A stretch of 64,000 bases of DNA from Azospirillum thiophilum (GCF_001305595.1 NZ_CP012403.1:753501-817500), one strand, 5' to 3'. Counted from the stretch's first letter, positions 7,705 through 17,363 are shown. Numbers and translations are program-made. Notes: generated by a model not told the origin, from the sequence alone.

Positions 7705-8951
7705 CCGACCAGTCCCCCGCCCGATCCCCCGACAAGCCGCTTCCCCTGGCCGGCGTCAAAATCCTCGATTTCGGCCACACGGTGATGGGGCCGTCCTGCG
7801 CGATGATCCTCGCCGACCTCGGCGCCGACGTGGTGAAGATCGAACCGGTGCCCAACGGCGAGCCGACCCGCCATCTGAAGGGCTTCGGCACCGGCTATTT
7901 CGGCTATTTCAACCGCAACAAGCGCTCCTTGGCGGTCGACCTGAAGACGCAGGAAGGCCGCGACATCGCACGCCGTCTCGTTGCAGAGGCCGATGTGCTG
8001 GTGGAGAATTTCGCCCCAGGCACGATGGAGCGGCTGGGGCTGGGTGCCGACGCGCTCACCCGCGTCAACCCGCGCCTGATCTATGCCAGCCTGAAGGGAT
8101 TCCTCGACGGCCCCTATGCCGGCCGCCTCGCGCTCGACGAGGTGGTGCAGATGATGACAGGGCTCGCCTACATGACCGGGCCGAGCGGCCGGCCGCTGCG
8201 GGCCGGCACCTCGGTCGTGGACATCACCGGCGGCATGTTCGCGGTCATCGCCATCCTGGTGGCATTGCGCGAGCGTGAGCGGACCGGCAAGGGCCAGGCC
8301 ATCGAAACCGCCCTGTTCGAGACCACGGTGTTCCTGATGGGGCAGCATCTCTGCTACGCCGCCCAGTCGGACGGGCCGATCCCGCCGATGCCGGAGCGCG
8401 TGTCGGCCTGGGCGGTCTACGAGACCTTCCGCACCGCCGACGGGCGGCCGATCTTCGTCGGCATCACCACCGACAGCCATTGGGAGCGCTTCTGCGCCGT
8501 CATCGACCGGCCGGACCTGCGCGACGATCCGGAATTCCGCACCAACAACGACCGCATCGCCGCCCGGCCGCGCCTGCTGCCGCTGCTGACCGCCCTGTTC
8601 GGCGGCCTGTCGATGGAGGAGGCCGTGTCGGTGTGCGAGCGCGCCCGCATTCCCTTCGCGCCCATCGCCCGGCCGGAGGATCTGTTCGACGACCCGCACC
8701 TGCAGGCGACCGGCGGGCTGATGCCGACCACCCTGCCCAACGGGGTGCGGACCGCCCTGCCGCGGCTGCCGATCCATGTGGCGGACGCCGACCTGGCCAT
8801 CCGCCGCGATCCGCCGCGCGTCGGGCAGGACACGCGCGCGGTGCTGGCCGAACTCGGCTACGGTCCGGCGGCGATCGAGCAACTGACGGAGGCCGGAATC
8901 GTCGTGGCCGACAGCGAACCCGACAGCGACCGGAAACGCCTCGCGGGATAA
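7701..8951 (+). CDS. CaiB/BaiF-type (class III) CoA-transferase
   Basis: A 416-residue enzyme predicted to move CoA between carboxylic acids. Family motifs include LAGVKILDFGHTVMGPSCAMILADLGADVVKIEP near the N-terminus, RNKRSLAVDLK, LVENFAPG and GTSVVDITGG with Asp174, the likely aspartyl-CoA nucleophile. The C-terminal swap region is present (RIPFAPIARPEDLFDDPHLQATGG). It overlaps the citryl-CoA-lyase-like gene by 4 bases and is followed 45 bases later by a flavoprotein dehydrogenase. The pairing suggests activation of a polycarboxylic acid before C-C cleavage; that is inference from order. Confidence 0.9.
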   Translation: MTDQSPARSPDKPLPLAGVKILDFGHTVMGPSCAMILADLGADVVKIEPVPNGEPTRHLKGFGTGYFGYFNRNKRSLAVDLKTQEGRDIARRLVAEADVLVENFAPGTMERLGLGADALTRVNPRLIYASLKGFLDGPYAGRLALDEVVQMMTGLAYMTGPSGRPLRAGTSVVDITGGMFAVIAILVALRERERTGKGQAIETALFETTVFLMGQHLCYAAQSDGPIPPMPERVSAWAVYETFRTADGRPIFVGITTDSHWERFCAVIDRPDLRDDPEFRTNNDRIAARPRLLPLLTALFGGLSMEEAVSVCERARIPFAPIARPEDLFDDPHLQATGGLMPTTLPNGVRTALPRLPIHVADADLAIRRDPPRVGQDTRAVLAELGYGPAAIEQLTEAGIVVADSEPDSDRKRLAG

Positions 8952-8996
8952 TGCGGGACAGATCGGGAGATCAATCAAATGACGGAGGAAACACGG

Positions 8997-10478
8997 ATGT
9001 CTGACTACGCCATCAGCGATCTGGCCATCAGCGATCTGGTCATCGTCGGCTGCGGCATCGCCGGGCTCTCGGCGGCGGTGACGGCGCTGCAGGCCGGCCT
9101 GTCGGTCACCCTGTTGGAGCGGGCGCCCGAGGAGGATTTCGGCGGTAACTCGCGCTGGACCGAAGCCTATATGCGGATGAAGAACGATTCCGAGATCGCC
9201 GACGATTTCGAGGAGCATTTCGCCGCCAACGCCGGGCTGAACATTGACCCCAACGTGCTGGCCGCCGCCGCCGAGCCCTACGAGCATTGGCCGGACTATG
9301 TGAAGGCCCACCCCTTTCCCGATCCGGAGGTGATCTCCCGCTTCGCCGAGCGGGTGCCGCCGACCATCGCCTGGCTGAAGGGCTTCGGCCTGCGTTTCGA
9401 ACCGCAGCCGATCTATCTGCTGACCCAGAACACCCAGCGCATCGCGGCGCAGGGCGGCGGCCTTGCCATGATCGAGCGCCTGATGGCCGAGGCGAAGGCG
9501 CTCGGTGCCCGCGTGCTCTACCGCACCACGGCGCTCGGTCTGTTGCGTGACGAGGAGGGCCGTATCGGCGGCGTTCACGCTACCGGGACGGACGGACTGC
9601 GCGTCGCCATCCGCGGCCGTTCGACGATCCTGGCCTCCGGCGGCTATCAGGGCAATCCGGAGATGATGACCCGCTACATGGGCCAGCGTGCCAAGCATGT
9701 GCGGCCGGTGGCGCGCGGCGGCTACTACAACCGCGGCGAGGGCATCCGCATGGCGCTCGACGCCGGGGCGGCGCCGGCCGGCGATTTCGGCTCCTACCAT
9801 GCCGAGCCGGTCGACCCCCGCTCCCGCCAGCCGGAAGCGGTGATCTTCATCTGGCCCTATGGCGTGCTGGTCAACAAGCGCGGCGAGCGCTTCCTCGACG
9901 AGGCGCCGGGAACCGCCGACGCGACCTACGACCACATCACCCGCATCGTCGCCGACCAGCCGGACGGGATCGCCTATGTCCTGTTCGACGATCAGGTCGA
10001 GGACATCCCGCGCTGGCGCACCAGCATCCGCAGCGACGTGCCGGCCATCGAGGCGCCCACCCTCGACGCCCTGGCCGAGAAGCTGGGCCTGCCGCGGGAG
10101 GCCACGATGGCGACGGTCGCCGCCTACAACGCCGCCTGTCCGGCCGACGCCGCCCGCTTCGACCCGACGCGGGTGGACGGGCTGGCGACCACCGGGCTGA
10201 GCCCGGCCAAGACCAACTGGGCGCGCCCGCTGGTCAAGGGGCCGTTCCGCGCCTTCCCCATCGTATCCGCCAACTGCTTCACCTTCGGCGGGCTGAAGGT
10301 GGATTCCGACGCCCGCGTGCTGGACGGCAACGGGCGGCCGATGCCGGGACTCTATGCGGCGGGCGAGACGGTGGGCCTCTACCACCAGGTCTATACCGGC
10401 TCGACCTCGGTCCTGCGCGGCGCCGTGTTCGGGCGGTTGGCCGCCCAGCATGCCGCCGCGTCCAGGGACGCCGGCTGA
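8997..10478 (+). CDS. FAD-dependent oxidoreductase, tricarballylate dehydrogenase (TcuA)-like
   Basis: A 493-residue flavoprotein of the succinate dehydrogenase/fumarate reductase flavoprotein superfamily. An N-terminal Rossmann motif VIVGCGIAGLSAA (about residues 16-28) and a C-terminal FAD-contact segment (GRPMPGLYAAGETVGLYHQ, YTGSTSVLRGAVFGR) frame the substrate domain. The overall layout and DFGGNSRWT match the family containing TcuA, which oxidises tricarballylate to cis-aconitate, and related alpha,beta-dehydrogenases. ATG 8997 is chosen because GGAGGA lies 8 bases before it; an in-frame ATG at 8979 is less well placed. The extreme N-terminus carries a 5-residue duplication (AISDL twice). 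Context suggests it introduces a double bond into a carboxylic acid. Confidence 0.85.
   Translation: MSDYAISDLAISDLVIVGCGIAGLSAAVTALQAGLSVTLLERAPEEDFGGNSRWTEAYMRMKNDSEIADDFEEHFAANAGLNIDPNVLAAAAEPYEHWPDYVKAHPFPDPEVISRFAERVPPTIAWLKGFGLRFEPQPIYLLTQNTQRIAAQGGGLAMIERLMAEAKALGARVLYRTTALGLLRDEEGRIGGVHATGTDGLRVAIRGRSTILASGGYQGNPEMMTRYMGQRAKHVRPVARGGYYNRGEGIRMALDAGAAPAGDFGSYHAEPVDPRSRQPEAVIFIWPYGVLVNKRGERFLDEAPGTADATYDHITRIVADQPDGIAYVLFDDQVEDIPRWRTSIRSDVPAIEAPTLDALAEKLGLPREATMATVAAYNAACPADAARFDPTRVDGLATTGLSPAKTNWARPLVKGPFRAFPIVSANCFTFGGLKVDSDARVLDGNGRPMPGLYAAGETVGLYHQVYTGSTSVLRGAVFGRLAAQHAAASRDAG
9009..9038 (+). repeat. 15-bp tandem duplication inside the flavoprotein N-terminus
   Basis: GCCATCAGCGATCTG occurs twice back to back (9009-9023, 9024-9038), adding five residues before the FAD-binding motif. 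The frame is kept, so this looks like a recent slippage duplication. Confidence 0.85.
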
Positions 10479-10509
10479 GCACTCAATAAAGAACCTTCGG
10501 GAGGACATC

Positions 10510-11739
10510 ATGAACCGTTACGCCGTGACGGCGGCCGTCGCCGCCTGCCTGCTCGCCCAGACCTTGCCCCAACCGGCGCTTGCCCAAGGCGCGGCCTACA
10601 GCGACGGCAAGATCAAAATCGGAATCCTGACCGATCTGTCGGGCCAGCTGTCCGACAGCACCGGGCAGGGTTCGATCACCGCGGCGCAGATGGCGGTGGA
10701 GGATTTCGGCGGCGCTATCGGCGGCACGCCCATCGAACTGATCTTCGCCGACCACCAGAACAAGGCCGACGTCGGTGCCTCGACGGCGCGGCGCTGGTAC
10801 GACGTCGATCAGGTCGACGCCATCATCGATGTGCCGAACTCCGCCGTGGCGCTGGCGGTGCAGCAGATCACCAAGGAGGCGAACCGCGTCGCCATCTTCT
10901 CCTCGCCGGCCAGCTCCGACCTGACCGGCAAGGCCTGCACGCCGAACGGCATCCACTGGACATACGACACCTATGCGCTGGCCCATGTGACCGGCGAGGC
11001 GGTGGTGGCCTCGGGATTGGACAGCTGGTACTTCCTGACCTCCGATTATGCCTTCGGCCATGCGCTGGAGCGCGACACCGGCGCCGTCGTCGAAAGCCAG
11101 AAGGGCAAGGTGCTGGGAAGCGTCAGGATGCCGGCCAACAATGCCGACTTCTCTTCCTTCCTGCTCCAGGCCCAAGCGTCGCCGGCCAAGGTCGTGGCGC
11201 TCGCCACCGCCGGGGCCGACACCCAGAACGCCATCAAGCAGGCGGCGGAATTCGGACTCGGCCAATCCGGCAAGAACATCGTGGCGCTGCTGCTCGCCAT
11301 CAGCGAGGTCCACGCGCTGGGCCTGCCATCGACGCAGGGCATCATGCTGACGACGCCCTTCTACTGGGACATGAATGACGACACGCGCGCCTTCTCCAAG
11401 CGCTTTTTCGAGAAGCGCAAGGCGATGCCGACCTTCTACCAGGCCGGCGTCTACGGTGCGGTCAGCCATTATCTGAAGGCGATCAAGGCAGCCGGAACCG
11501 ACGCCGCCCCCACCGTCATGAAGACGATGAAGGCGACGCCGGTGAACGACTTCATGACGAAGAACGGCACTGTGCGCGAGGACGGCCGGGTGCTGCGCGA
11601 CATGTCTCTGTTCCAGGTCAAGACCCCGGCCGAGTCCAAGGCGCCCTGGGATTATTACAAGCTGGTCCGCAGCGTTCCCGCCGACCGCGCCTTCCGGCCG
11701 CTGTCGGAGAGCGAATGCCCTCTGGTCAAGAAGATGTGA
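10510..11739 (+). CDS. LIV-type ABC transporter periplasmic binding protein (first copy)
   Basis: A 409-residue solute-binding protein of the branched-chain amino acid/amide (peripla_BP_6) family. A Sec signal peptide ends at about residue 25 (PALAQG), followed by the usual opening KIKIGILTDLSGQ. Related proteins bind amino acids, amides, aromatic acids or dicarboxylates. It follows the flavoprotein by 31 bases, with GGGAGG upstream of the ATG. It is clearly paralogous to the binding protein at 25410 (shared ADHQNKADVG/I, RRWYDV, LTGKAC, WYFLT.DY.FGHALE and FYWDMND). Both could feed the single livGFHM system in this window. Confidence 0.93.
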   Translation: MNRYAVTAAVAACLLAQTLPQPALAQGAAYSDGKIKIGILTDLSGQLSDSTGQGSITAAQMAVEDFGGAIGGTPIELIFADHQNKADVGASTARRWYDVDQVDAIIDVPNSAVALAVQQITKEANRVAIFSSPASSDLTGKACTPNGIHWTYDTYALAHVTGEAVVASGLDSWYFLTSDYAFGHALERDTGAVVESQKGKVLGSVRMPANNADFSSFLLQAQASPAKVVALATAGADTQNAIKQAAEFGLGQSGKNIVALLLAISEVHALGLPSTQGIMLTTPFYWDMNDDTRAFSKRFFEKRKAMPTFYQAGVYGAVSHYLKAIKAAGTDAAPTVMKTMKATPVNDFMTKNGTVREDGRVLRDMSLFQVKTPAESKAPWDYYKLVRSVPADRAFRPLSESECPLVKKM

Positions 11740-11773
11740 GCGGCACCCCGCAGGGCACCGGCCCCTGGCGATG

Positions 11774-11790
11774 CATAACTGATGGTAATG
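11774..11790. promoter_or_regulatory. Candidate LysR-regulator site upstream of the citrate-synthase-like/livGFHM operon
   Basis: CATAAC-N5-GTAATG, a 17-bp near-palindrome, the same arrangement as at 19698-19714 and 20643-20659. Eight bases downstream is ACATAAAC (11799-11806); its reverse complement occupies the matching position at the thiolase promoter. Located 108 bases before the ATG at 11899. Confidence 0.55.
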
Positions 11791-11898
11791 CGCCGCTTAC
11801 ATAAACGAAGTTGAGCCGGAGGGCGGATTGCTTAGGATTTCCATCGAATCCGCCGCAGCCCTTCCGGCGGTGGCGCCCCTCACCCCTTACCGGACAGC

Positions 11899-12993
11899 AT
11901 GACGATGGAGCGGATATCGGCCGCCGATACCAGCCTGAGCGGGGGCGACCCGGCGACGGGCGAGATGGTGATGCGCGGGCATCGCCTGCCCGACCTGATC
12001 GACCGCTCCTATGAAGAGGTCGTGGCGATCCTGTGGGATGCGGAGATCCCGGCGCGGATGAGCCTGGATGCGTTGGGAGCAGCGAGATGCGACGCCTTCG
12101 CGCGGCTGTCTCCCCGTTTCGCGGTGATGCCGTCCGATCTCACCGTGATCGAGCTTCAGCGCTGGCTGCTGGCCTCGCTGCCGGGGGCTGCGATGACGCC
12201 GCTGCTGCTGGTGGCCGGGACCGCCGTCGCCGCCGCTTCGGCCATCCGGCTGGTTCGCGGTCAAGCTCCGGTGGCGCCGGACCGCTCCCTGCCGCATGCA
12301 GCCGACCTGCTGCGCATGATCCATGGTGCCACCCCAGGCGAGACGGAAACGCGGATGCTGGACCGTTATCTGGTCGCCATGGTCGATCATGGTGTGAACG
12401 CCTCGACCTTAACGGCCCGCGTGGTCGCCTCGACCGGGGGCGGCTTGTCGGCCGCCGCGTTGGCGGCACTGGGCGCGCTGGAAGGACCGCTGCATGGTGG
12501 CGCACCGGGGCTGGTCCTCGACATGCTGGACGCCATCGGCAAGGCAGACCATGCGGAAGACTGGGTGGTGGCCGCGCTCGCCCGGGGGGAACGCCTGATG
12601 GGCTTCGGGTCGCGGGCCTACCACATCCGCGATCCACGCGCGGACATCATGAAGGACAGCGTGCTGGCGCTGCAGCGGTCCGGCGCGAGCTGGGCGCCCG
12701 ATGGTCGGCTCGCCTTCGCCGAAACGGTCGAGCGGACGGTGCTGTCGGTGATGGCATCGCGGCGTCCCGACCGGCCCCTGCACACCAATGTGGAATTCTA
12801 CGCCGCCCTGCTGCTGGAGGCGCTCGGTGTGCCGCGGGCCGGCTTCACCCCCCTCTTCGCGGCCAGCCGCGCGGCTGGATGGGCGGCGCATGTGCGCGAA
12901 CAGGAACGGACCGGGCGCATGCTGCGACCGACATCACGCTATGTCGGTCCGCCGCCGGTCGACCGACCCAAGACCGGGAAAGAACAGGAATGA
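11899..12993 (+). CDS. Citrate-synthase-family protein with altered active site
   Basis: A 364-residue protein with the full-length bacterial citrate/2-methylcitrate synthase fold: RGHRLPDLIDRSYEEVVAILWDAEIP near the N-terminus, then MVDHGVNASTLTARVVASTGG and EGPLHGGAP. His199 (GPLHGG) is kept. The position of the second catalytic histidine (GHRVY in citrate synthases) is Ser238 (GSRAYHIRDPRA), and the catalytic aspartate (NVDFY) is Glu299 (NVEFY). It therefore probably does not make citrate; it may cleave or condense a related CoA ester. It overlaps the livG start by 3 bases (TGA within ATGACC), so it is translationally coupled to the transporter. An in-frame ATG at 11905 is an alternative start. 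Confidence 0.8.
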   Translation: MTMERISAADTSLSGGDPATGEMVMRGHRLPDLIDRSYEEVVAILWDAEIPARMSLDALGAARCDAFARLSPRFAVMPSDLTVIELQRWLLASLPGAAMTPLLLVAGTAVAAASAIRLVRGQAPVAPDRSLPHAADLLRMIHGATPGETETRMLDRYLVAMVDHGVNASTLTARVVASTGGGLSAAALAALGALEGPLHGGAPGLVLDMLDAIGKADHAEDWVVAALARGERLMGFGSRAYHIRDPRADIMKDSVLALQRSGASWAPDGRLAFAETVERTVLSVMASRRPDRPLHTNVEFYAALLLEALGVPRAGFTPLFAASRAAGWAAHVREQERTGRMLRPTSRYVGPPPVDRPKTGKEQE

Positions 12994-13749
12994 CCACCGG
13001 AGCCACCGACGACATCATCCTGGAAGCGCGCAACCTGACGAAGGAGTTCAAGGGCTTCGTCGCGGTCAAGGAGGTGAACCTGCAGGTTCGCCGCGGCACC
13101 ATCCATGCGCTGATCGGCCCGAACGGCGCCGGCAAGAGCACGGTGTTCAACCTGCTCACCAAGTTCCTGACGCCCACCCGCGGCCAGATCCTCTACAAGG
13201 GCCGCGACATCACCCGCACCAAGCCGGCCGACATCGCGCTGATGGGCTTGGTGCGGTCCTTCCAGATCTCGGCCGTCTTCCCGCATCTCAGCGTGCTGGA
13301 GAATGTCCGCGTCGCGCTCCAGCGCCCGCTCGGCACCAGCTTCCATTTCTGGAAGTCGGAGTCGTCGCTCTACGACCTGCACGATCGCGCGCTGGAGCTG
13401 ATCGAGGCGGTCAACCTCTCCCCCTGGGCCGGGCACACCGCTGCCGAGCTGCCCTATGGCCGCAAGCGGGCTCTCGAGATCGCCACCACCCTGGCGCTCG
13501 ACCCCGAGGTGATGCTGCTCGACGAGCCGCTGGCCGGCATGGGCCATGAGGACATCGAGGGCACCGCGGCCCTGATCAAGCGCGTCGCCGCCGACCGCAC
13601 CGTGCTGATGGTCGAGCACAACCTGTCTGTCGTCGCCCATCTCTCCGACACCATCACCGTGCTCCGCCGCGGCGAGATCCTCGCCGAGGGGCCCTACGAG
13701 GTGGTGTCGAAGAACCCGCAGGTGATGGAAGCGTATATGGGGACCGGAC

Positions 13750-13757
<8 letters not shown>
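12990..13757 (+). CDS. livG: LIV-type ABC transporter ATP-binding protein LivG
   Basis: A 255-residue ATPase of the HAAT family importer. Walker A GPNGAGKST lies near residue 45; the long LivG-type insert FQISAVFPHLSVLENVRVAL precedes a diverged signature region (ELPYGRKRALEIATTLA) and Walker B (EVMLLDEPLAGM). The signature serine-glycine pair usually written LSGG is PYG here, which is common in LivG subunits. It starts inside the stop of the citrate-synthase-like gene and overlaps livF by 8 bases, so the operon is tightly packed. Confidence 0.94.
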
Positions 13758-14487
<730 letters not shown>

Positions 14488-14508
14488 GCGGGAGACGAGA
14501 GACCCACC

Positions 14509-15396
14509 ATGTCCCATCTGCTCGGCATTCCGCCGCAGGCCCTGTTCGGCCAGCTGCTGCTCGGCCTGATCAACGGCTCCTTCTATGCGCTGCTCAGCCT
14601 CGGGCTGGCGGTGATCTTCGGCATGCTCAACGTCGTCAACATGGCGCATGGCGCCTTGTACATGGTCGGCGCCTTCGTGGCGTGGCTGCTGCTGAGCCAT
14701 GCCGGCATCGGCTATTGGGGGGCGCTGGTGCTGGCGCCCCTGGTGGTCGGCGCCGTCGGGCTGGTGCTGGAACGCACGATGCTGCGCCGGCTCTACAAGG
14801 TCGACCATCTCTATGGGCTGCTGCTGACCTTCGGGCTGGCGCTGATCTTCGAGGGCGCCTTCCGCCACCAGTATGGCGTGTCGGGCCAGCCCTATCCGAT
14901 CCCGGACCTGCTGAAGGGCGGCACCAACCTGGGCTTCATGTATCTGCCGACATATCGCGGCTGGGTGGTGGCGGCCTCGCTGCTGGTGTGCCTGGGCACC
15001 TGGTTCGCCATCGAGCGGACCAGGCTGGGGGCGTATCTGCGCGCGGCGACGGAGAACCCGACGCTGGTGCAGGCCTTCGGCATCAATGTGCCGGTGATGG
15101 TGTCGCTGACCTACGGCTTCGGGGTGGCGCTGGCCGGTCTGGCCGGGGTGCTGGCGGCGCCGATCTACCAGGTGTCGCCGCTGATGGGCTCCAACATCAT
15201 CATCGTGGTGTTCGCGGTGGTGGTGATCGGCGGCATGGGCTCGATCCTCGGCGCCATCGTGACCGGGCTGGGGCTGGGGCTGCTGGAGGGGCTGACCAAG
15301 GTGGTCTACCCGGAGGCCTCCAACATCGTGGTGTTCGTGATCATGGCCGTGGTGCTGATGGTGAAGCCGGCCGGCCTGTTCGGACGGGAGAGATAA
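14509..15396 (+). CDS. livH: LIV-type ABC transporter permease LivH
   Basis: A 295-residue inner-membrane permease with about eight hydrophobic segments. LivH signatures are GLINGSFYALLSLGLAVIFG and LNVVNMAHGALYMVGAF near the N-terminus, the coupling region RAATENPTLVQAFGIN.. and AGLAGVLAAPIYQV. GGGAGACGAGAG precedes the ATG. It works with LivM as the transmembrane channel for the solute delivered by the binding proteins at 10510 and 25410. Confidence 0.94.
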   Translation: MSHLLGIPPQALFGQLLLGLINGSFYALLSLGLAVIFGMLNVVNMAHGALYMVGAFVAWLLLSHAGIGYWGALVLAPLVVGAVGLVLERTMLRRLYKVDHLYGLLLTFGLALIFEGAFRHQYGVSGQPYPIPDLLKGGTNLGFMYLPTYRGWVVAASLLVCLGTWFAIERTRLGAYLRAATENPTLVQAFGINVPVMVSLTYGFGVALAGLAGVLAAPIYQVSPLMGSNIIIVVFAVVVIGGMGSILGAIVTGLGLGLLEGLTKVVYPEASNIVVFVIMAVVLMVKPAGLFGRER

Positions 15397-15399
15397 GCG

Positions 15400-16371
15400 A
15401 TGAGCATGCAAACCCAGGCGCTGCCGCGGACGGGGATGGAGGCGGGGGCGCGCAAGGCGTTGCTGCTGGGGGGCGGGCTGCTGCTGGCGGTGCTGGCACC
15501 GTTCCTGCTGTATCCGGTGTTCCTGATGAAGGTGCTGTGCTTCGCGCTGTTCGCCTGCGCCTTCAACCTGCTGATCGGCTTCGCCGGCCTGTTGAGCTTC
15601 GGCCATGCCGCCTTCTTCGGATCGGCGGCCTACATCGCCGCCCACACGGTGAAGGAATGGGGCTGGGCGCCGGAGGCGGGCCTGCTCGCCGCCACCGCCG
15701 TCGCCGGGCTGATGGGGCTGGTCTTCGGGCTGATCGCGATCCGGCGGCAGGGCATCTACTTCGCCATGATCACGCTGGCCTTGAGCCAGATGGTGTTCTT
15801 CCTGGCGCTGCAGCTTCCCTTCACCCATGGCGAGGACGGCATCCAGGGCGTTCCGCGCGGCACGCTGTTCGGGCTGTTCGACCTCGGCCAGCCGCTGACG
15901 ATGTATTATGTGGTGCTGGCGATCTTCCTCGGCGGCTTTGCGCTGGTGTGGCGCACGGTGCATTCGCCGTTCGGCCAGGTGCTGAAGGCGATCCGCGAGA
16001 ACGAGCCGCGGGCGGTGTCGCTGGGCTACCGCACCGACCGCTACAAGCTGGTGGCCTTCGTGCTGTCGGCAAGCTTGGCGGGGCTGGCCGGCGGGACCAA
16101 GGCGCTGGTGTTCCAACTGGCCTCGCTGACCGACGTGACGTGGCAGATGTCGGGCGAGGTGGTGCTGATGACGCTGCTCGGCGGCATGGGCACCTTGTTC
16201 GGCCCGGTGGTGGGTGCGGCGCTGGTGGTGACGCTGGAAAGCTACCTCGCCGCCACCAGCCTGCCGGTGCCGGTCGTCATCGGCTGCATCTTCGTCGGAT
16301 GCGTCCTCTTGTTCCGGCGGGGAATCGTCGGCGAGATCCTGCACCGGCTGCCCGGGAAAGGGAATCGCTGA
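15400..16371 (+). CDS. livM: LIV-type ABC transporter permease LivM
   Basis: A 323-residue permease that starts 3 bases after livH. Typical LivM segments are present: FNLLIGFAGLLSFGHAAFFGSAAY, the permease-ATPase coupling stretch VLKAIRENEPRAVSLGYRTDRYKL and a glycine-rich end of the membrane domain (LLGGMGTLFGPVVGAAL). It closes the transporter part of the operon. ETF beta follows after 43 bases, so uptake and electron transfer genes are probably on one transcript. Confidence 0.94.
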   Translation: MSMQTQALPRTGMEAGARKALLLGGGLLLAVLAPFLLYPVFLMKVLCFALFACAFNLLIGFAGLLSFGHAAFFGSAAYIAAHTVKEWGWAPEAGLLAATAVAGLMGLVFGLIAIRRQGIYFAMITLALSQMVFFLALQLPFTHGEDGIQGVPRGTLFGLFDLGQPLTMYYVVLAIFLGGFALVWRTVHSPFGQVLKAIRENEPRAVSLGYRTDRYKLVAFVLSASLAGLAGGTKALVFQLASLTDVTWQMSGEVVLMTLLGGMGTLFGPVVGAALVVTLESYLAATSLPVPVVIGCIFVGCVLLFRRGIVGEILHRLPGKGNR

Positions 16372-16414
16372 TATCCCGCCTCGCCGACATCAGAGCCGCA
16401 TAAGGAGGTAAGCC

Positions 16415-17164
16415 ATGAAACTCCTCGTCCCCGTCAAGCGGGTCGTCGACTACAATGTGAAGATCCGCGTGAAGGCGGATGGCAGCGGCGTCGAGACCGC
16501 CAACGTGAAGATGAGCATGAATCCCTTCGACGAGATCGCCGTCGAAGAGGCGGTGCGGCTGAAAGAGGCCGGCACGGCGACCGAGATCGTCGTCGTCTCC
16601 GTCGGTCCGGCCCAGGCCCAGGAGACGCTGCGCACTGCGCTGGCCATGGGGGCCGACCGCGCCATCCTGGTGCAGACCGACGGGACGACCGAACCGCTGG
16701 CGGTCGCCAAGGTGTTGAAGGCGCTGGTGGAGAAGGAGGCGCCGGGGATGGTGATCCTCGGCAAGCAGGCGATCGACGACGATTGCAACCAGACCGGCCA
16801 GATGCTGGCGGCGCTGCTCGGCTGGGGCCAGGGCACCTTCGCCTCGAAGGTCGCCGCTGGTGAGGGCACGGTCGCGGTGACGCGCGAGATCGACGGCGGG
16901 CTGGAGGTCGTGTCGCTCACGCTGCCGGCGGTGGTCACCGCCGATCTGCGGCTGAACGAACCGCGCTACGCCTCGCTGCCCAACATCATGAAGGCGAAGA
17001 AGAAGCCGCTGGAGACCGTCACGCCCGACGCGCTCGGCGTCGACGTGACGCCGCGGCTGACGACCTTGAAGGTGGTCGAGCCGCCCAAGCGCAAGGCCGG
17101 CGTCAAGGTGGCCGATGTCGCCGCCTTGGTCGACAAGTTGAAGACCGAAGCGCGCGTGATCTGA
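16415..17164 (+). CDS. etfB: Electron transfer flavoprotein beta subunit
   Basis: A 249-residue ETF small subunit (FixA/EtfB family) that carries AMP and, with EtfA, takes electrons from acyl-CoA dehydrogenases to ETF-ubiquinone oxidoreductase. Family features are MKLLVPVKRVVDYNVKIRVK, MNPFDEIAVEEAVRLKE, the AMP-binding segment MVILGKQAIDDDCNQTGQMLA and the C-terminal recognition loop KAKKKPLE. A strong AAGGAGGT lies before the ATG. It sits between the transporter operon and etfA, in the same catabolic island as an acyl-CoA dehydrogenase. Confidence 0.96.
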   Translation: MKLLVPVKRVVDYNVKIRVKADGSGVETANVKMSMNPFDEIAVEEAVRLKEAGTATEIVVVSVGPAQAQETLRTALAMGADRAILVQTDGTTEPLAVAKVLKALVEKEAPGMVILGKQAIDDDCNQTGQMLAALLGWGQGTFASKVAAGEGTVAVTREIDGGLEVVSLTLPAVVTADLRLNEPRYASLPNIMKAKKKPLETVTPDALGVDVTPRLTTLKVVEPPKRKAGVKVADVAALVDKLKTEARVI

Positions 17165-17184
17165 GGGGAGTGGTCGTCCCGTTT

Positions 17185-17307
17185 GCCCCCTCCCCATCCC
17201 TCCCCCGCTCCCGCGGGAGAGGGGGTAGGACGCTTGCCGGCGTGAATTGTTCGCGAAGCGGCGGCAGTCCCCTCTCCTGTGAAACGGGGGAGGGTTAGGG
17301 AGGGGGC
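17185..17307. repeat. GC-rich imperfect inverted repeat in the etfB-etfA gap
   Basis: GCCCCCTCCC... (17185-17207) pairs with ...GGGAGGGGGC (17285-17307) over 23 bases with about three mismatches, around an inner CTCCCGCGGGAG palindrome. The form resembles dispersed intergenic palindromic elements of GC-rich alphaproteobacteria. In this position it would form a large hairpin in the etfBA mRNA and may set the ratio or stability of the two cistrons. Confidence 0.6.
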
Positions 17308-17363
17308 ATCCGCAGCCGACACTCCACCACCCGCTAAGCTCCGTTACCAAAGGACCAACCCCC

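Noticed and set aside
7659..10511. 950-residue minus-strand open frame
   Set aside because: Antisense of the CoA-transferase and flavoprotein genes, both fully supported by motifs.
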